Source: Phytohabitans sp037414955 (lineage in GTDB: Bacteria > Actinomycetota > Actinomycetes > Mycobacteriales > Micromonosporaceae). Taken from it: a stretch of DNA of 64,000 bases. The stretch lies in contig JBBEWH010000074.1 in the NCBI GenBank assembly GCA_037414955.1, positions 1 to 64,000 of the forward strand, read 5' to 3'. Of this stretch, positions 41,725 to 49,924 are shown piece by piece (positions within the stretch are counted from its first letter, which is position 1; every line of letters starts with the position of its first letter). Under the pieces are notes generated by a model, which worked only from the letters and a program-made list of their open reading frames with translations, had not been told where the DNA came from and ran no database searches. Made by a program: the position numbers and the translations under genes.

Positions 41725-43196
41725 CCACGATCGAGCCCGCTGTGCCGGCGGCCCCACCCGCTGGGGTGCAGGTGGACTGGACCGCGACGACCGGCACCTC
41801 CCGCACGACACTCACCACCCATCTGTGGACCGCACCGCCGCTGCGCCGCGATTCCCCGATCCACGACAAGGCCTTCGACGCCCTGCGCGAGTTGCGCGTC
41901 GACCTCGCCCGCTTCCTGCCCTGGTTCTCCCACCCCCGCATCGCGGTCCCCGCGCTGACCCCACCGACCGCCACCGCAACGTCGTGGAACTTCGAGCTGC
42001 TCGATCCCTTCGTCGAGGACTTCGTCGACGCCAGCGGCGGTCGACCCATCGTGGCCAACTTCGCGACGATACCGACCTGGATGTTCGTCACGCCCGAACC
42101 GGTGGCGGTCCCGGACGACCCGGATGAGATCCAATGGGACTACGAGCAGGGCACCGAGCTGCGCGACCCCACCTGCGCGGAGGTGGCCGACTACTTCTAC
42201 CGGGTGGCCAGTTGGTACACCGCCGGCGGCTTCACCGACGAGCTGGGCCGGTGGCACGAGTCCGGCCACCGCTACCGCTTCGCGTACTGGGAGGTGCTCT
42301 GCGAGCCGGACATCGGTCACCGCCTCTCGCCCGAGACATACACCAGGCTCTACGACGCGGTCGTGGCGCGGCTGGCCCCGCTCGACCCGGACATGAAGTT
42401 CATCGGTCTGTCGCTCAGCCACATCCACCACCAGCCCGAATACTTCTGGAGCTTTCTCGACCCGGCCAACCACGCCCCCGGTGTCCCGCTCGACGCGTTC
42501 TCGTACCACTTCTACGCCTCACCGGAGATCGCGAACCCGTTCGGTGAGTTCGGCAACGCCCCATACGCGCATTGGCGGGACATCTTCTTCGCCCAGGCCG
42601 ACGCGTTCGTCGACCAGGTGCGTTTCATCGACTCCATCCGTCGTCGCATCGCGCCCCACACCGCCACGTTCATCAACGAACTGGGCACCTACCCGCCCGA
42701 CGTGATGAACCCGGCGCCGCGCATCCCCGACGAATACTGGGCGTTGAGCGGCTCGGTCCAGTCATACCTGTGGTCGAAACTCGTCGAGATCGGCATCGAC
42801 CTGGTCGGCATCGCCGAATTCATGGACTATCCCGGCATGATTCCCGGAACCAGCCTCATCGACTGGGAAACCGGCGCACCCAACGCCCGCTACCACGCGC
42901 TGGCCCTGCTGCTGCGACACTTCGGTCCCGGCGACGCCCTGGTGGCCACCACGACGGGGGTGCCCGGCTTTCCCGACCCGCGCATCCACGCGCAGGCGTT
43001 CCTGACCACCGACGGCCGGCGCAAGCTGCTACTGGTCAACAAGACGGCCGCACCGGTCGAGGTCAGCCTCCCGCAAGACACCGGACAGCCGACGCTGGAA
43101 CAGACCGGCGTCTCCGCCGTCGCCGGGCATCCCGCGACCATCGGAAGCCGACCGATCGTCCTCGACGCCCACGCCACCGCCGTGGTCGCCTTCTAA
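41721..43196 (+). CDS. Clan A glycoside hydrolase, GH39-like
   Basis: A 491-residue protein without a signal peptide, so probably cytoplasmic. The TIM barrel shows YRFAYWEVLCEPDIGHRLSP (the acid/base E follows a C where N is usual in NEP) and HTATFINELGTYPPD (nucleophile E), plus FSYHFYASPEI. The C-terminal beta sandwich (AQAFLTTDGRRKLLLVNKTA) is as in GH39 beta-xylosidases or related clan A families. Specificity cannot be read from the sequence. It is cotranslated with the TetR gene and ends at a terminator shared with the GH5 gene. Confidence 0.8.
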   Translation: MTTIEPAVPAAPPAGVQVDWTATTGTSRTTLTTHLWTAPPLRRDSPIHDKAFDALRELRVDLARFLPWFSHPRIAVPALTPPTATATSWNFELLDPFVEDFVDASGGRPIVANFATIPTWMFVTPEPVAVPDDPDEIQWDYEQGTELRDPTCAEVADYFYRVASWYTAGGFTDELGRWHESGHRYRFAYWEVLCEPDIGHRLSPETYTRLYDAVVARLAPLDPDMKFIGLSLSHIHHQPEYFWSFLDPANHAPGVPLDAFSYHFYASPEIANPFGEFGNAPYAHWRDIFFAQADAFVDQVRFIDSIRRRIAPHTATFINELGTYPPDVMNPAPRIPDEYWALSGSVQSYLWSKLVEIGIDLVGIAEFMDYPGMIPGTSLIDWETGAPNARYHALALLLRHFGPGDALVATTTGVPGFPDPRIHAQAFLTTDGRRKLLLVNKTAAPVEVSLPQDTGQPTLEQTGVSAVAGHPATIGSRPIVLDAHATAVVAF

Positions 43197-43290
43197 ACTC
43201 GGCGTCAAGGGAAGCCCTCGCGATCAAGGGCAACCGCACGTTCACCGCCGTCGATACTGGACACGGCTGGACACGCCAGCAGGAGTGGAG

Positions 43291-43333
43291 GCGGTGACCC
43301 CGGCCTGGGTAACGGGTAGGCCGGGGTCACCGC
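43291..43333. terminator. Strong bidirectional hairpin terminator
   Basis: GCGGTGACCCCGGCCT (43291-43306) and AGGCCGGGGTCACCGC (43318-43333) are perfect 16-bp arms with an 11-nt loop. It lies between the convergent GH39-like (plus) and GH5 (minus) genes. Confidence 0.9.
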
Positions 43334-43342
43334 GAGATTGGG

Positions 43343-44854
43343 TCAGACGTAAGGGCTTTGGGTCAGCAGGTGGGCTTTGAAGCCCTCGCCGACGCCGGGT
43401 TCTGGCGTGCCGGCCCAGTCCCTGATGAGCACGGCGCCGCTGGTGCAGCCCCACGGGTTCCAGGTCCAGGCAAGGTATCCCATGTCGTGCGCGTCGGCCC
43501 AGGTCACCAGCCGTTGCATGTAGTCGAAGCCGCAGTTGTCCTGGCCGAACTCACCGAGTACGACCGGTACCTGCTGGGCGAGTGGGGCGATCTGGCTGTC
43601 CCAGCAGGATTCGCTCGCGCAGGCGTTGAAGCTGTACGCGTGCCAGGAGGCGGCGATGTTGTTCAGCGGGTCGTTCGGCTTGTACGCCAACCATTCGCGC
43701 ATGTCGTTGGTCCACTCCAGGCCGCTGACCATGAGCATGTTGGTGGCGCCGGTGGCCCGGACCGCGTCGACGAGATCCTGCGTGCCGGCGGCCTCGTAGG
43801 GGAGGCCGGTGCAGGTGCCGCCGTCGCGCAGGCACTGCCAGCCCAGGGTCTTGTTCCATTCGGCGGGCATGTCCGGGTAGGGCTCGTTGAACAGGTCGAA
43901 GACGACGGCGTCGTTGCCTTTGAAGGTGTTGGCGACGCCGGTCCAGAATTGCGGGGCGTACCGGGCGTCCGGCATCGGCTTCTGGCAGGTGGCGTGCTCG
44001 TCCTTGCAGTGCCAGTCCGGGCTGTTGGTGTAGGCGCCCCAGTTCCAGTGCAGGTCGAGGATGACGTTGATGCCGTTGGCGACGAGCAGGTTGACGTAGT
44101 CCTTGACGCCCTGCTGGTAGGTGGCGCCGCTGGGTGAGCCGTTGACGCCCAGCCAGCATTCCTCGTTCAGCGGGATCCGGACGGCGTGGATGTTCCAGGT
44201 CTTCATCGCGTCGACGGATGCCTGGTCGACCGGTCCGGAGTCCCACATGCCCTTGCCCTGCACGCAGGCGAACTCGCCGCTGGAGCGGCTGACGCCCAGC
44301 AGCCGATAGGCCCGGCCGTCCGCGGTGACGATCTTGTTACCGGACACCTTGAGCTTGGGCGCGGGGCCGCTGGGCGGCGGCGTCGTGACCGGCGGGCTGC
44401 TGGGCGGGGCGGAGGTGGGGTTCGCCGACGGCGATGTCACCGATCCGGTGCAGGTGGTGCCGTTGAGCGCGAACGACGCCGGCACCGGGTTGGCACCGTC
44501 CCATGCGCCGACGAACCCGATCGAGGTGGACGCGCCGGTGCCCAGCGACCCGTTCCAGCCCATGCTGGCCGCGGAGACCCGGGCACCGGACTGCGCCCAG
44601 GTCGCACTCCAACCCTGGGTGACCTTCTGGCTGGCGTTCGGGAAGTCGAACGTCAAGGCCCAGCTCGTGATGGCTGAACCGAGGTTGGTGACGGCCACGT
44701 TGGCCGTGAACCCGCTCGTCCACTGGCTCTGCACCGTATACGTGACCGAGCAGCCAACAGCGGCGGCTGAGGCGGGCAGGGTGGCCATCGCCACGCCACC
44801 CAGCACCAGCGCGCCGGCGGTGCCGGCGGCCAGTAGTGCATGACGTTGCTTCAT
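43343..44854 (-). CDS. Secreted GH5 cellulase-type enzyme with N-terminal CBM2
   Basis: A 503-residue secreted enzyme. The signal peptide ends near ASAAA (about residue 31). CBM2 spans about 34-137 (CSVTYTVQSQWTSGFTANVA, with exposed tryptophans). A Pro/Ser/Thr linker runs to about 170, and the GH5 barrel to the end. The acid/base Glu is in VVFDLFNEPYPDMP and the nucleophile in VPVVLGEFGQDNCG; HWNWGAY also belongs to the active site. It probably cuts internal beta-1,4 bonds in cellulose or glucomannan. ATG 44854 has AGGAGGAG upstream. A CebR-like site (44885) and a ROK-type box (44904) precede it, and it diverges from the ROK regulator. Confidence 0.93.
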   Translation of the reverse strand: MKQRHALLAAGTAGALVLGGVAMATLPASAAAVGCSVTYTVQSQWTSGFTANVAVTNLGSAITSWALTFDFPNASQKVTQGWSATWAQSGARVSAASMGWNGSLGTGASTSIGFVGAWDGANPVPASFALNGTTCTGSVTSPSANPTSAPPSSPPVTTPPPSGPAPKLKVSGNKIVTADGRAYRLLGVSRSSGEFACVQGKGMWDSGPVDQASVDAMKTWNIHAVRIPLNEECWLGVNGSPSGATYQQGVKDYVNLLVANGINVILDLHWNWGAYTNSPDWHCKDEHATCQKPMPDARYAPQFWTGVANTFKGNDAVVFDLFNEPYPDMPAEWNKTLGWQCLRDGGTCTGLPYEAAGTQDLVDAVRATGATNMLMVSGLEWTNDMREWLAYKPNDPLNNIAASWHAYSFNACASESCWDSQIAPLAQQVPVVLGEFGQDNCGFDYMQRLVTWADAHDMGYLAWTWNPWGCTSGAVLIRDWAGTPEPGVGEGFKAHLLTQSPYV

Positions 44855-44884
44855 ATGATCTCCTCCTGGTCGTGAGGGGATCGA

Positions 44885-44898
44885 TGGGAGCGCTGCGG
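44885..44898. promoter_or_regulatory. CebR-like operator upstream of the GH5 gene
   Basis: TGGGAGCGCTGCGG agrees with TGGGAGCGCTCCCA at 11 of 14 positions, including the whole left half-site and centre. It lies about 30 bp before the GH5 start. With the LPMO site it suggests joint control of two cellulose-active secreted enzymes. Confidence 0.6.
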
Positions 44899-44903
44899 AC
44901 ATC

Positions 44904-44914
44904 CTTTATTAGGC
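44904..44914. promoter_or_regulatory. Putative ROK-regulator box in the GH5/ROK intergenic region
   Basis: CTTTATTAGGC lies between the divergent GH5 and ROK genes. A near-identical CTTTCTTAGGC is found (on the minus strand) upstream of the ABC binding-protein gene at 51683-51693. A looser copy, CTTCCTTAAG, lies at 51780-51789 before the GH2 gene. Confidence 0.55.
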
Positions 44915-45035
44915 TGGTTACGGAAGTCAATACACTACTTGGACCGGCCCTCGGTTCGGTCGTGGAGCCAGCACCGCCACGCGTGGAGGGGTAAGTAAAG
45001 TAGCCTGGCGAAGCGGCCGAATGGAGGAGGCAATC

Positions 45036-46295
45036 GTGGCGACGAGCCCGATCTGGGCCAGCCGGCCGAAGACGCGTGGCCTGGTCCTGGATCTGATCAG
45101 GTCGGCGCGCACGATCACCCGGATCGAGCTCGCCGAGGCGACCGGTCTCACCGGAGCCACGATCTCCGAGGTCGTGCGCGAGCTGATGAGCGACGGCCTG
45201 GTCGTCGAGGCTGGCCGGGGTGCGCCGACGGGCGGCAAGCCACGCACGCTGGTCCAGCTCAACCCGGTGGCGCGGTACAGCGTCGGGGTCCAGCTCGAGC
45301 GCAACACGTGCGTGATCGTCGTTGTCGACCTGGCGGGCCGGCAGGTGGCTCGGACCTCGTTCCAGGGCGTCGCGACGATGCCGCCGGAGCAGGCGCTGCC
45401 GCTGGTGGCGGCGCAGGTGGAGGCGCTGCTGGCCACGGCGGCCGTCGACCGCGACAAGGTGTTGGGGGTGGGGCTGGTCAGCTACGGCCCGCAGGACCGC
45501 CGCGCGGGCAGGCTGTTGACGCCACAGCCCACCGACGAGTGGCTCGACTACCCGATCACCCAGGGCCTCGCCGGGAGGCTCGGGCTGCCCGTCCTGCTCG
45601 ACAACGACGCCGCGGCCGCCGCCATCGGCGAGTACTGGATGGGTGCGGTGGACCCGCGCAGCACCTACGGCTGCATCTACATGGCCACCGGGATCGGCGG
45701 CGGTGTCGTGGTCGCCGGTGAGGTGTATCGGGGCAGCTCCTCCAACAGCGTGGAGATCGGCCACATCTCGATCGACGTCAACGGCGACGAATGCCCGTGT
45801 GGCAACGTCGGCTGCCTGGAAAACTACGCCGGCCCATCGGCCCTGGTCCGGGAGGCCCTCGCGACACCGGGGCTCGCCCAGCGGCTGGCGCTCGACCCGG
45901 CCGGCGCCGACTTCCTCACCGAGTTCGCGCGGATCGCGGCCGCGGCGAACGCCGGCGATCCCGCCGCCCGCGACCTCGTCGAGCGGTCGGCCCGCTATCT
46001 CGGTTCCGCGGCGGTCACCATGACCACCCTGTTCGATGTGGACGTGATCGTCCTGGCCGGGCCGAGCTTCGCGGTGGCGGGGTCGATCTACCAGTCGGTG
46101 ATCCAGCAGGTGGTGGACCGCCGCATGTTCGCCCGGCGGGCGCATCCGGTGCGGATCGTGCCGTCGGTCAACGGGTCGGACGCGGCGGCCATCGGCGGGG
46201 CGGTCCTGGTCCTGCAGAGCGAGCTGACCCTCGCCCACTCCCGCCCGGAGGACGGGGCACGGCCGGTTCCCGCCGGCACGAGCAAGGCGCCCTGA
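45036..46295 (+). CDS. ROK-family transcriptional regulator
   Basis: A 419-residue ROK protein. The N-terminal winged helix is SARTITRIELAEATGLTGAT plus SEVVRELMSDGLV. The ROK sugar-binding domain has VGVQLERN, LLDNDAAAAAIGEYWMG, GIGGGVVVAGEVYRG and the zinc motif EIGHISIDVNGDECPCGNVGCLE (given by its parts GHISIDVNGDECPCGN and GCLENY). Such repressors sense phosphorylated or free sugars. GTG 45036 has GGAGGAGG 6 nt before it; the ATG at 45021 lies on that site. It probably controls the adjacent GH5, ABC importer and GH2 genes through a shared box. Confidence 0.93.
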   Translation: MATSPIWASRPKTRGLVLDLIRSARTITRIELAEATGLTGATISEVVRELMSDGLVVEAGRGAPTGGKPRTLVQLNPVARYSVGVQLERNTCVIVVVDLAGRQVARTSFQGVATMPPEQALPLVAAQVEALLATAAVDRDKVLGVGLVSYGPQDRRAGRLLTPQPTDEWLDYPITQGLAGRLGLPVLLDNDAAAAAIGEYWMGAVDPRSTYGCIYMATGIGGGVVVAGEVYRGSSSNSVEIGHISIDVNGDECPCGNVGCLENYAGPSALVREALATPGLAQRLALDPAGADFLTEFARIAAAANAGDPAARDLVERSARYLGSAAVTMTTLFDVDVIVLAGPSFAVAGSIYQSVIQQVVDRRMFARRAHPVRIVPSVNGSDAAAIGGAVLVLQSELTLAHSRPEDGARPVPAGTSKAP

Positions 46296-46302
46296 GCCCT
46301 TC

Positions 46303-47151
46303 TTACCGGTGCTCGTACGGCGGGGCGCTGCCCGCCTTGACCACCTCGGCGGGGTCGATGTCCAAGGACCTCCCGCGCGCCGCCGGATCGGGCGACGCCG
46401 CGGCCAGCAGTTGGGTGTACGGGTGGCGCGGGTTGAGGATGACGTGGTCAGCCGGGCCCCGCTCGACAACCCGCCCCCGGTAGAGGACCAGGATGTCGTC
46501 GGCGAAGTGCCGTGCGGTGGCGAGGTCGTGGGTGATGTAGAGGACGGCGAGGTGCTGCTCGCGTTGCAGGCGGGCCAGCAGGTTGAGCACGCCGAGCCGG
46601 ATCGAGACGTCCAACATGGACACCGGTTCGTCCGCGATAATGACGGTCGCGCCGGGCGCCAGCGCGCGGGCGATGGCGACCCGCTGTCGCTGGCCGCCGG
46701 ACAGCTCGTGCGGCCGGCGGTGCGCGATGTCCGCGGCCGGCAGGCTGACTCGCTCGAGCAGGTCCACCACGGCCGACCAGGTCTGCGCGCGGGTCCGGGT
46801 GCGTCCGTGCAGCCGCAGCGGGCGGGCCAGGTGGTGAGCGATGCTGTGGAACGGGTTGAGTGAGGCGAACGGGTCCTGGAACACCATCTGTACGTGGTGG
46901 CGGTAGTCGCGGTTGGGGACGGCCACGCCGCCGGGGCCGCGCAGGATGACCTGGCCGCTGGTGGGTCGCTCCAGGCGGGCGATGATCCGGGCGATCGTGG
47001 ACTTACCCGATCCTGACTCGCCGACCAGCGCCACCGTGCGGCCCGGGGTGAGGGTGAACGACACCTGGTCGACGGCCCGCAGCCGGGTGCGGCGCAGACC
47101 ACCGCGGATGCGGAAGTCCTTGACCAGCTCCGCCACCTCCAAGTCGCTCAT
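46303..47151 (-). CDS. Peptide/oligosaccharide ABC importer, ATP-binding protein (OppF-like)
   Basis: A 282-residue ATPase. Walker A is GESGSGKST, the Q-loop is MVFQDPFASLNP, the signature is LSGGQRQRV, Walker B is VIIADEPVSMLD and the H-loop is YITHDLATARHF. This is the OppF/DppF pattern. ATG 47151 overlaps the stop of the fused permease-ATPase gene by 4 bp. It is the last gene of the operon (binding protein, permease, permease-ATPase, ATPase). Context with GH5 and GH2 indicates oligosaccharides rather than peptides as the cargo. Confidence 0.93.
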   Translation of the reverse strand: MSDLEVAELVKDFRIRGGLRRTRLRAVDQVSFTLTPGRTVALVGESGSGKSTIARIIARLERPTSGQVILRGPGGVAVPNRDYRHHVQMVFQDPFASLNPFHSIAHHLARPLRLHGRTRTRAQTWSAVVDLLERVSLPAADIAHRRPHELSGGQRQRVAIARALAPGATVIIADEPVSMLDVSIRLGVLNLLARLQREQHLAVLYITHDLATARHFADDILVLYRGRVVERGPADHVILNPRHPYTQLLAAASPDPAARGRSLDIDPAEVVKAGSAPPYEHR

Positions 47152-48923
47152 GGCGCACCCCCGGATCGGACGAACGCGCCGCGTTCGCCGGTGAGGCTGG
47201 GGAAGGAGTCGAGCAGCCGCCGGGTGTACGAGTGCCGCGGCCGGTCCCGGACGTCCTCCGCGGGCGCGTGCTCGACGATCTGGCCGTCGAGCATGATGGC
47301 GATCCGGTCGGCGACCTCCAGCAGCAGCGGCAGGTCGTGGGTGATGAACAGGACGGCGAAGCCGAGTTCGCCGCGCAGCCGCGTGATCTCGCGGAGAATG
47401 CCGCGCTGCACGACCACGTCCAGTGCCGTGGTTGGCTCGTCCAAGACCACGACCTGCGGGTCAAGCAGCAACGCCATGGCGATCATCACCCGTTGCCGCA
47501 TCCCGCCGGACAGCTCGTGCGGGTAGGAACGCAACCGCCGCGGATCGACACCGACCAGCGTGAGCATCTCGGCGCAGCGGGCCCGCCGCGCCTTGCGAGA
47601 CATCGCCGGCCGGTGGGTGGCGAGCACGTCCTCCAACTGCGCCCGGATGGTCAGGACCGGGTTGAGCGCGTTCATCGCGCCCTGGAAGACCATGGACAGC
47701 CTCGACCAGCGGAACGCGCGCAACTCCTGCGGCGTCAAGGCGAGGACGTCGAGATCGCCGTCCACGCGGTCGTGGAAGGTCACGGACCCGGCGGTGACCT
47801 CGGCCGGTGGCCGGTGCAGCCGGTTGACCGCGTACGCGAGGGTGGTCTTGCCGCAGCCCGACTCGCCGGCCAGGCCGAGGATCTCGCCCCGCCGCAGCGT
47901 GAGCGAGACGTCCCGCACCGCGTGCACCGGCCGTTCGCCCTGGTACGTCACGGACAGGTCCCGCACGGTGAGCACCGCGTCGTGGCCGGTGCTGCCCGCG
48001 GGGTTGGTGGTGTGCCGGGCCACGGCCCCCACCCGCCGCCGCAGGTCCCGCAGCTTCGGGTTGATGATCTCGTCGATGCTGAAGTTCACCAGGGCCAGAC
48101 CGCAGCCGAACAGGGCGATGATGAGCCCGGGCGGCACGAACCACCACCAGGCGCCGCGCTGGAGGGCGAAGCCGTTCTGCGCGTAGTAGAGCATCGTGCC
48201 GAGGGTCGAGGACGATGAGGCGCCCAGCCCGAGGAACGACAGGCCGGCCTCGCTGAGGATCGCGGCGATCACCGCGAACACGAACTGGGAGGCGAGCAGC
48301 GGCAACAGGTTCGGCAGGATCTCGACGCCGATGACCCGCCACGGTCTCTCCCCGGCGACCCGGGCGGCCAGCACATAGTCCCGGCCGCGCAGCGACAGGG
48401 TCTGGGCGCGCAGCACCCGCGCCGAGGCGGCCCAGCCGGTGATCGCCAGCACCACCGCGATGGTCCACGCACCGCGCCGCTCCGGCGGCACGAACGCGGA
48501 GATCACGATCACCAGGGGCAGGCCGGGAATCACCAGCATCACGTTGGAGAACAGCGAGAACGCCTCGTCGACCACGCCACCGACGTAGGCGCCCACGATG
48601 CCGAACAGCGCCGACAGGACCGTGGCCAGGACACCGACGAGCAAGCCGATGTAGAGCGAGCCCCGGGTGGCGTAGGCGATCTGGGCGAGCACGTCCTGAC
48701 CGGTCTGGGTGGTGCCGAGCACATGGTCGCCGCTGGGCGGCGTCAGGCCGATGTTGTCGATCCGGTCGGGGTCGCCGACCAGCAGCGGCCCGACCAGACC
48801 GAGAACGGTGATGGCCAGAATGAGCGTCGATCCGACGGCGAGCTTGGGTGACCAGCGCGGCACGAGGTGACGCCAGCCAGCCGCCGGTCGCGGCGCCAGC
48901 AGGTCAGGGCTGAGGTTGGTCAT
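47148..48923 (-). CDS. Fused ABC importer permease-ATPase (DppC-DppD type)
   Basis: A 591-residue fusion. The N-terminal half (to about 310) is a DppC-like permease with about six helices and the EAA-type loop ARVAGERPWRVIGVEILPNL. The C-terminal half is an OppD-like ATPase with Walker A GESGCGKTT, signature LSGGMRQRV, Walker B VVVLDEPTTALD and the H-loop FITHDLPLLLEV. Fusion of these subunits is seen in some actinobacterial saccharide or peptide importers. ATG 48923 is chosen; a TTG at 48929 overlaps the upstream stop. It is coupled by 4 bp to the OppF-like gene. Confidence 0.92.
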   Translation of the reverse strand: MTNLSPDLLAPRPAAGWRHLVPRWSPKLAVGSTLILAITVLGLVGPLLVGDPDRIDNIGLTPPSGDHVLGTTQTGQDVLAQIAYATRGSLYIGLLVGVLATVLSALFGIVGAYVGGVVDEAFSLFSNVMLVIPGLPLVIVISAFVPPERRGAWTIAVVLAITGWAASARVLRAQTLSLRGRDYVLAARVAGERPWRVIGVEILPNLLPLLASQFVFAVIAAILSEAGLSFLGLGASSSSTLGTMLYYAQNGFALQRGAWWWFVPPGLIIALFGCGLALVNFSIDEIINPKLRDLRRRVGAVARHTTNPAGSTGHDAVLTVRDLSVTYQGERPVHAVRDVSLTLRRGEILGLAGESGCGKTTLAYAVNRLHRPPAEVTAGSVTFHDRVDGDLDVLALTPQELRAFRWSRLSMVFQGAMNALNPVLTIRAQLEDVLATHRPAMSRKARRARCAEMLTLVGVDPRRLRSYPHELSGGMRQRVMIAMALLLDPQVVVLDEPTTALDVVVQRGILREITRLRGELGFAVLFITHDLPLLLEVADRIAIMLDGQIVEHAPAEDVRDRPRHSYTRRLLDSFPSLTGERGAFVRSGGAP

Positions 48924-48925
48924 CC

Positions 48926-49915
48926 TCAACCACCCGTCCGGGTACGGGGATCGATGACGCCGTAGAGCAGGTCGACGGCGAGGTTGGCGGCCAGCACGGC
49001 GACCGTGATGACCAGGAAGATGGCCTGCATGAGCGCGTAGTCGTTGTTCTGCACCGCCTGTAGCAGCTTCGACCCGATGCCGGGGTAGGCGAAGACCTGC
49101 TCGGTGACGATCGAACCGGCGACGACGAAGCCGAGGGAGATCGCGAACCCGGCGACGGAGGGCAGTACGGCGTTACGCGCCGCGTACCAGATCATGATGC
49201 GTCGCTCGCGCAGGCCCTTCGCCCGTGCGGTGAGCACGTAGTCCTCGGCCATGGCGGAGACCATCATGTTCCGCGTGCCCAGTAGCCAGCCGCCGACCGA
49301 GGAGATCACGATCGTCAGCGCGGGCAGGACGCCGTGGTAGAGCGCGGAGCCGAGGAAGTCGGCGTGCCACCCGGGTGTGAGGACGACGTCGTACCCGCCG
49401 AGGAGCGGAAACCAGCCCAGCGCGGACCCGAGCACGGCGACCAGGACGAGCGCCAGCCAGAAGTACGGCACCGCGGAGAGCACCGTGGTAGCGGGCACCA
49501 GCGAGTCCAGCCAGGTGCCGCGCCGCCACCCCACCAGCACACCCAGCGTGATCCCGAACAGCACCGCCAGGATCGTCGCGATGCCGACCAGCGCGACGGT
49601 CCACGGCAACGAGGTGGCGATGACGGTCGAGACCGGGGTCGGGAAGTCGCTCACCGAGATCCCGAAGTCACCGCGCACCAGGTTGCCCAGGTACGACAAA
49701 TACTGCCGGATCAGCGGCTCGTCCGAATCGGTGCCGAGCAGCAGCTCATAGGCCCGGCGGGCGGCCGGGTCGACGCCGCCGCCGCGCTGCTGCAGCTTCG
49801 CCATCAGGATGTCCACCGGATCGCCGGGCATCATCCGCGGAATGAAGAAGTTCAGCGTCACCGCGGCCCAGAGGGCGACCAGGTAGAAGGCGAACTTGCG
49901 CAGGTAGTACCGCAT
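48926..49915 (-). CDS. ABC importer permease (DppB-like)
   Basis: A 329-residue permease beginning MRYYLRKFAFYLVALWAAVT, with the GDPVD loop of DppB proteins (PRMMPGDPVDILMAKLQQRG) and about six helices. The EAA-type loop reads ARAKGLRERRIMIWYAARNA, followed by GSIVTEQVFAYPGIGSKLL. It forms the membrane channel with the permease half of the fused gene downstream, which starts 2 nt after its stop. The binding-protein gene ends 10 bp upstream. Confidence 0.94.
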   Translation of the reverse strand: MRYYLRKFAFYLVALWAAVTLNFFIPRMMPGDPVDILMAKLQQRGGGVDPAARRAYELLLGTDSDEPLIRQYLSYLGNLVRGDFGISVSDFPTPVSTVIATSLPWTVALVGIATILAVLFGITLGVLVGWRRGTWLDSLVPATTVLSAVPYFWLALVLVAVLGSALGWFPLLGGYDVVLTPGWHADFLGSALYHGVLPALTIVISSVGGWLLGTRNMMVSAMAEDYVLTARAKGLRERRIMIWYAARNAVLPSVAGFAISLGFVVAGSIVTEQVFAYPGIGSKLLQAVQNNDYALMQAIFLVITVAVLAANLAVDLLYGVIDPRTRTGG

Positions 49916-49924
49916 CGGCCGGGC

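Noticed and set aside
44337..47102. A 921-residue open frame on the minus strand across GH5, ROK and the OppF-like gene
   Set aside because: It lies out of frame with, or opposite to, three well-supported genes and shows no domains.
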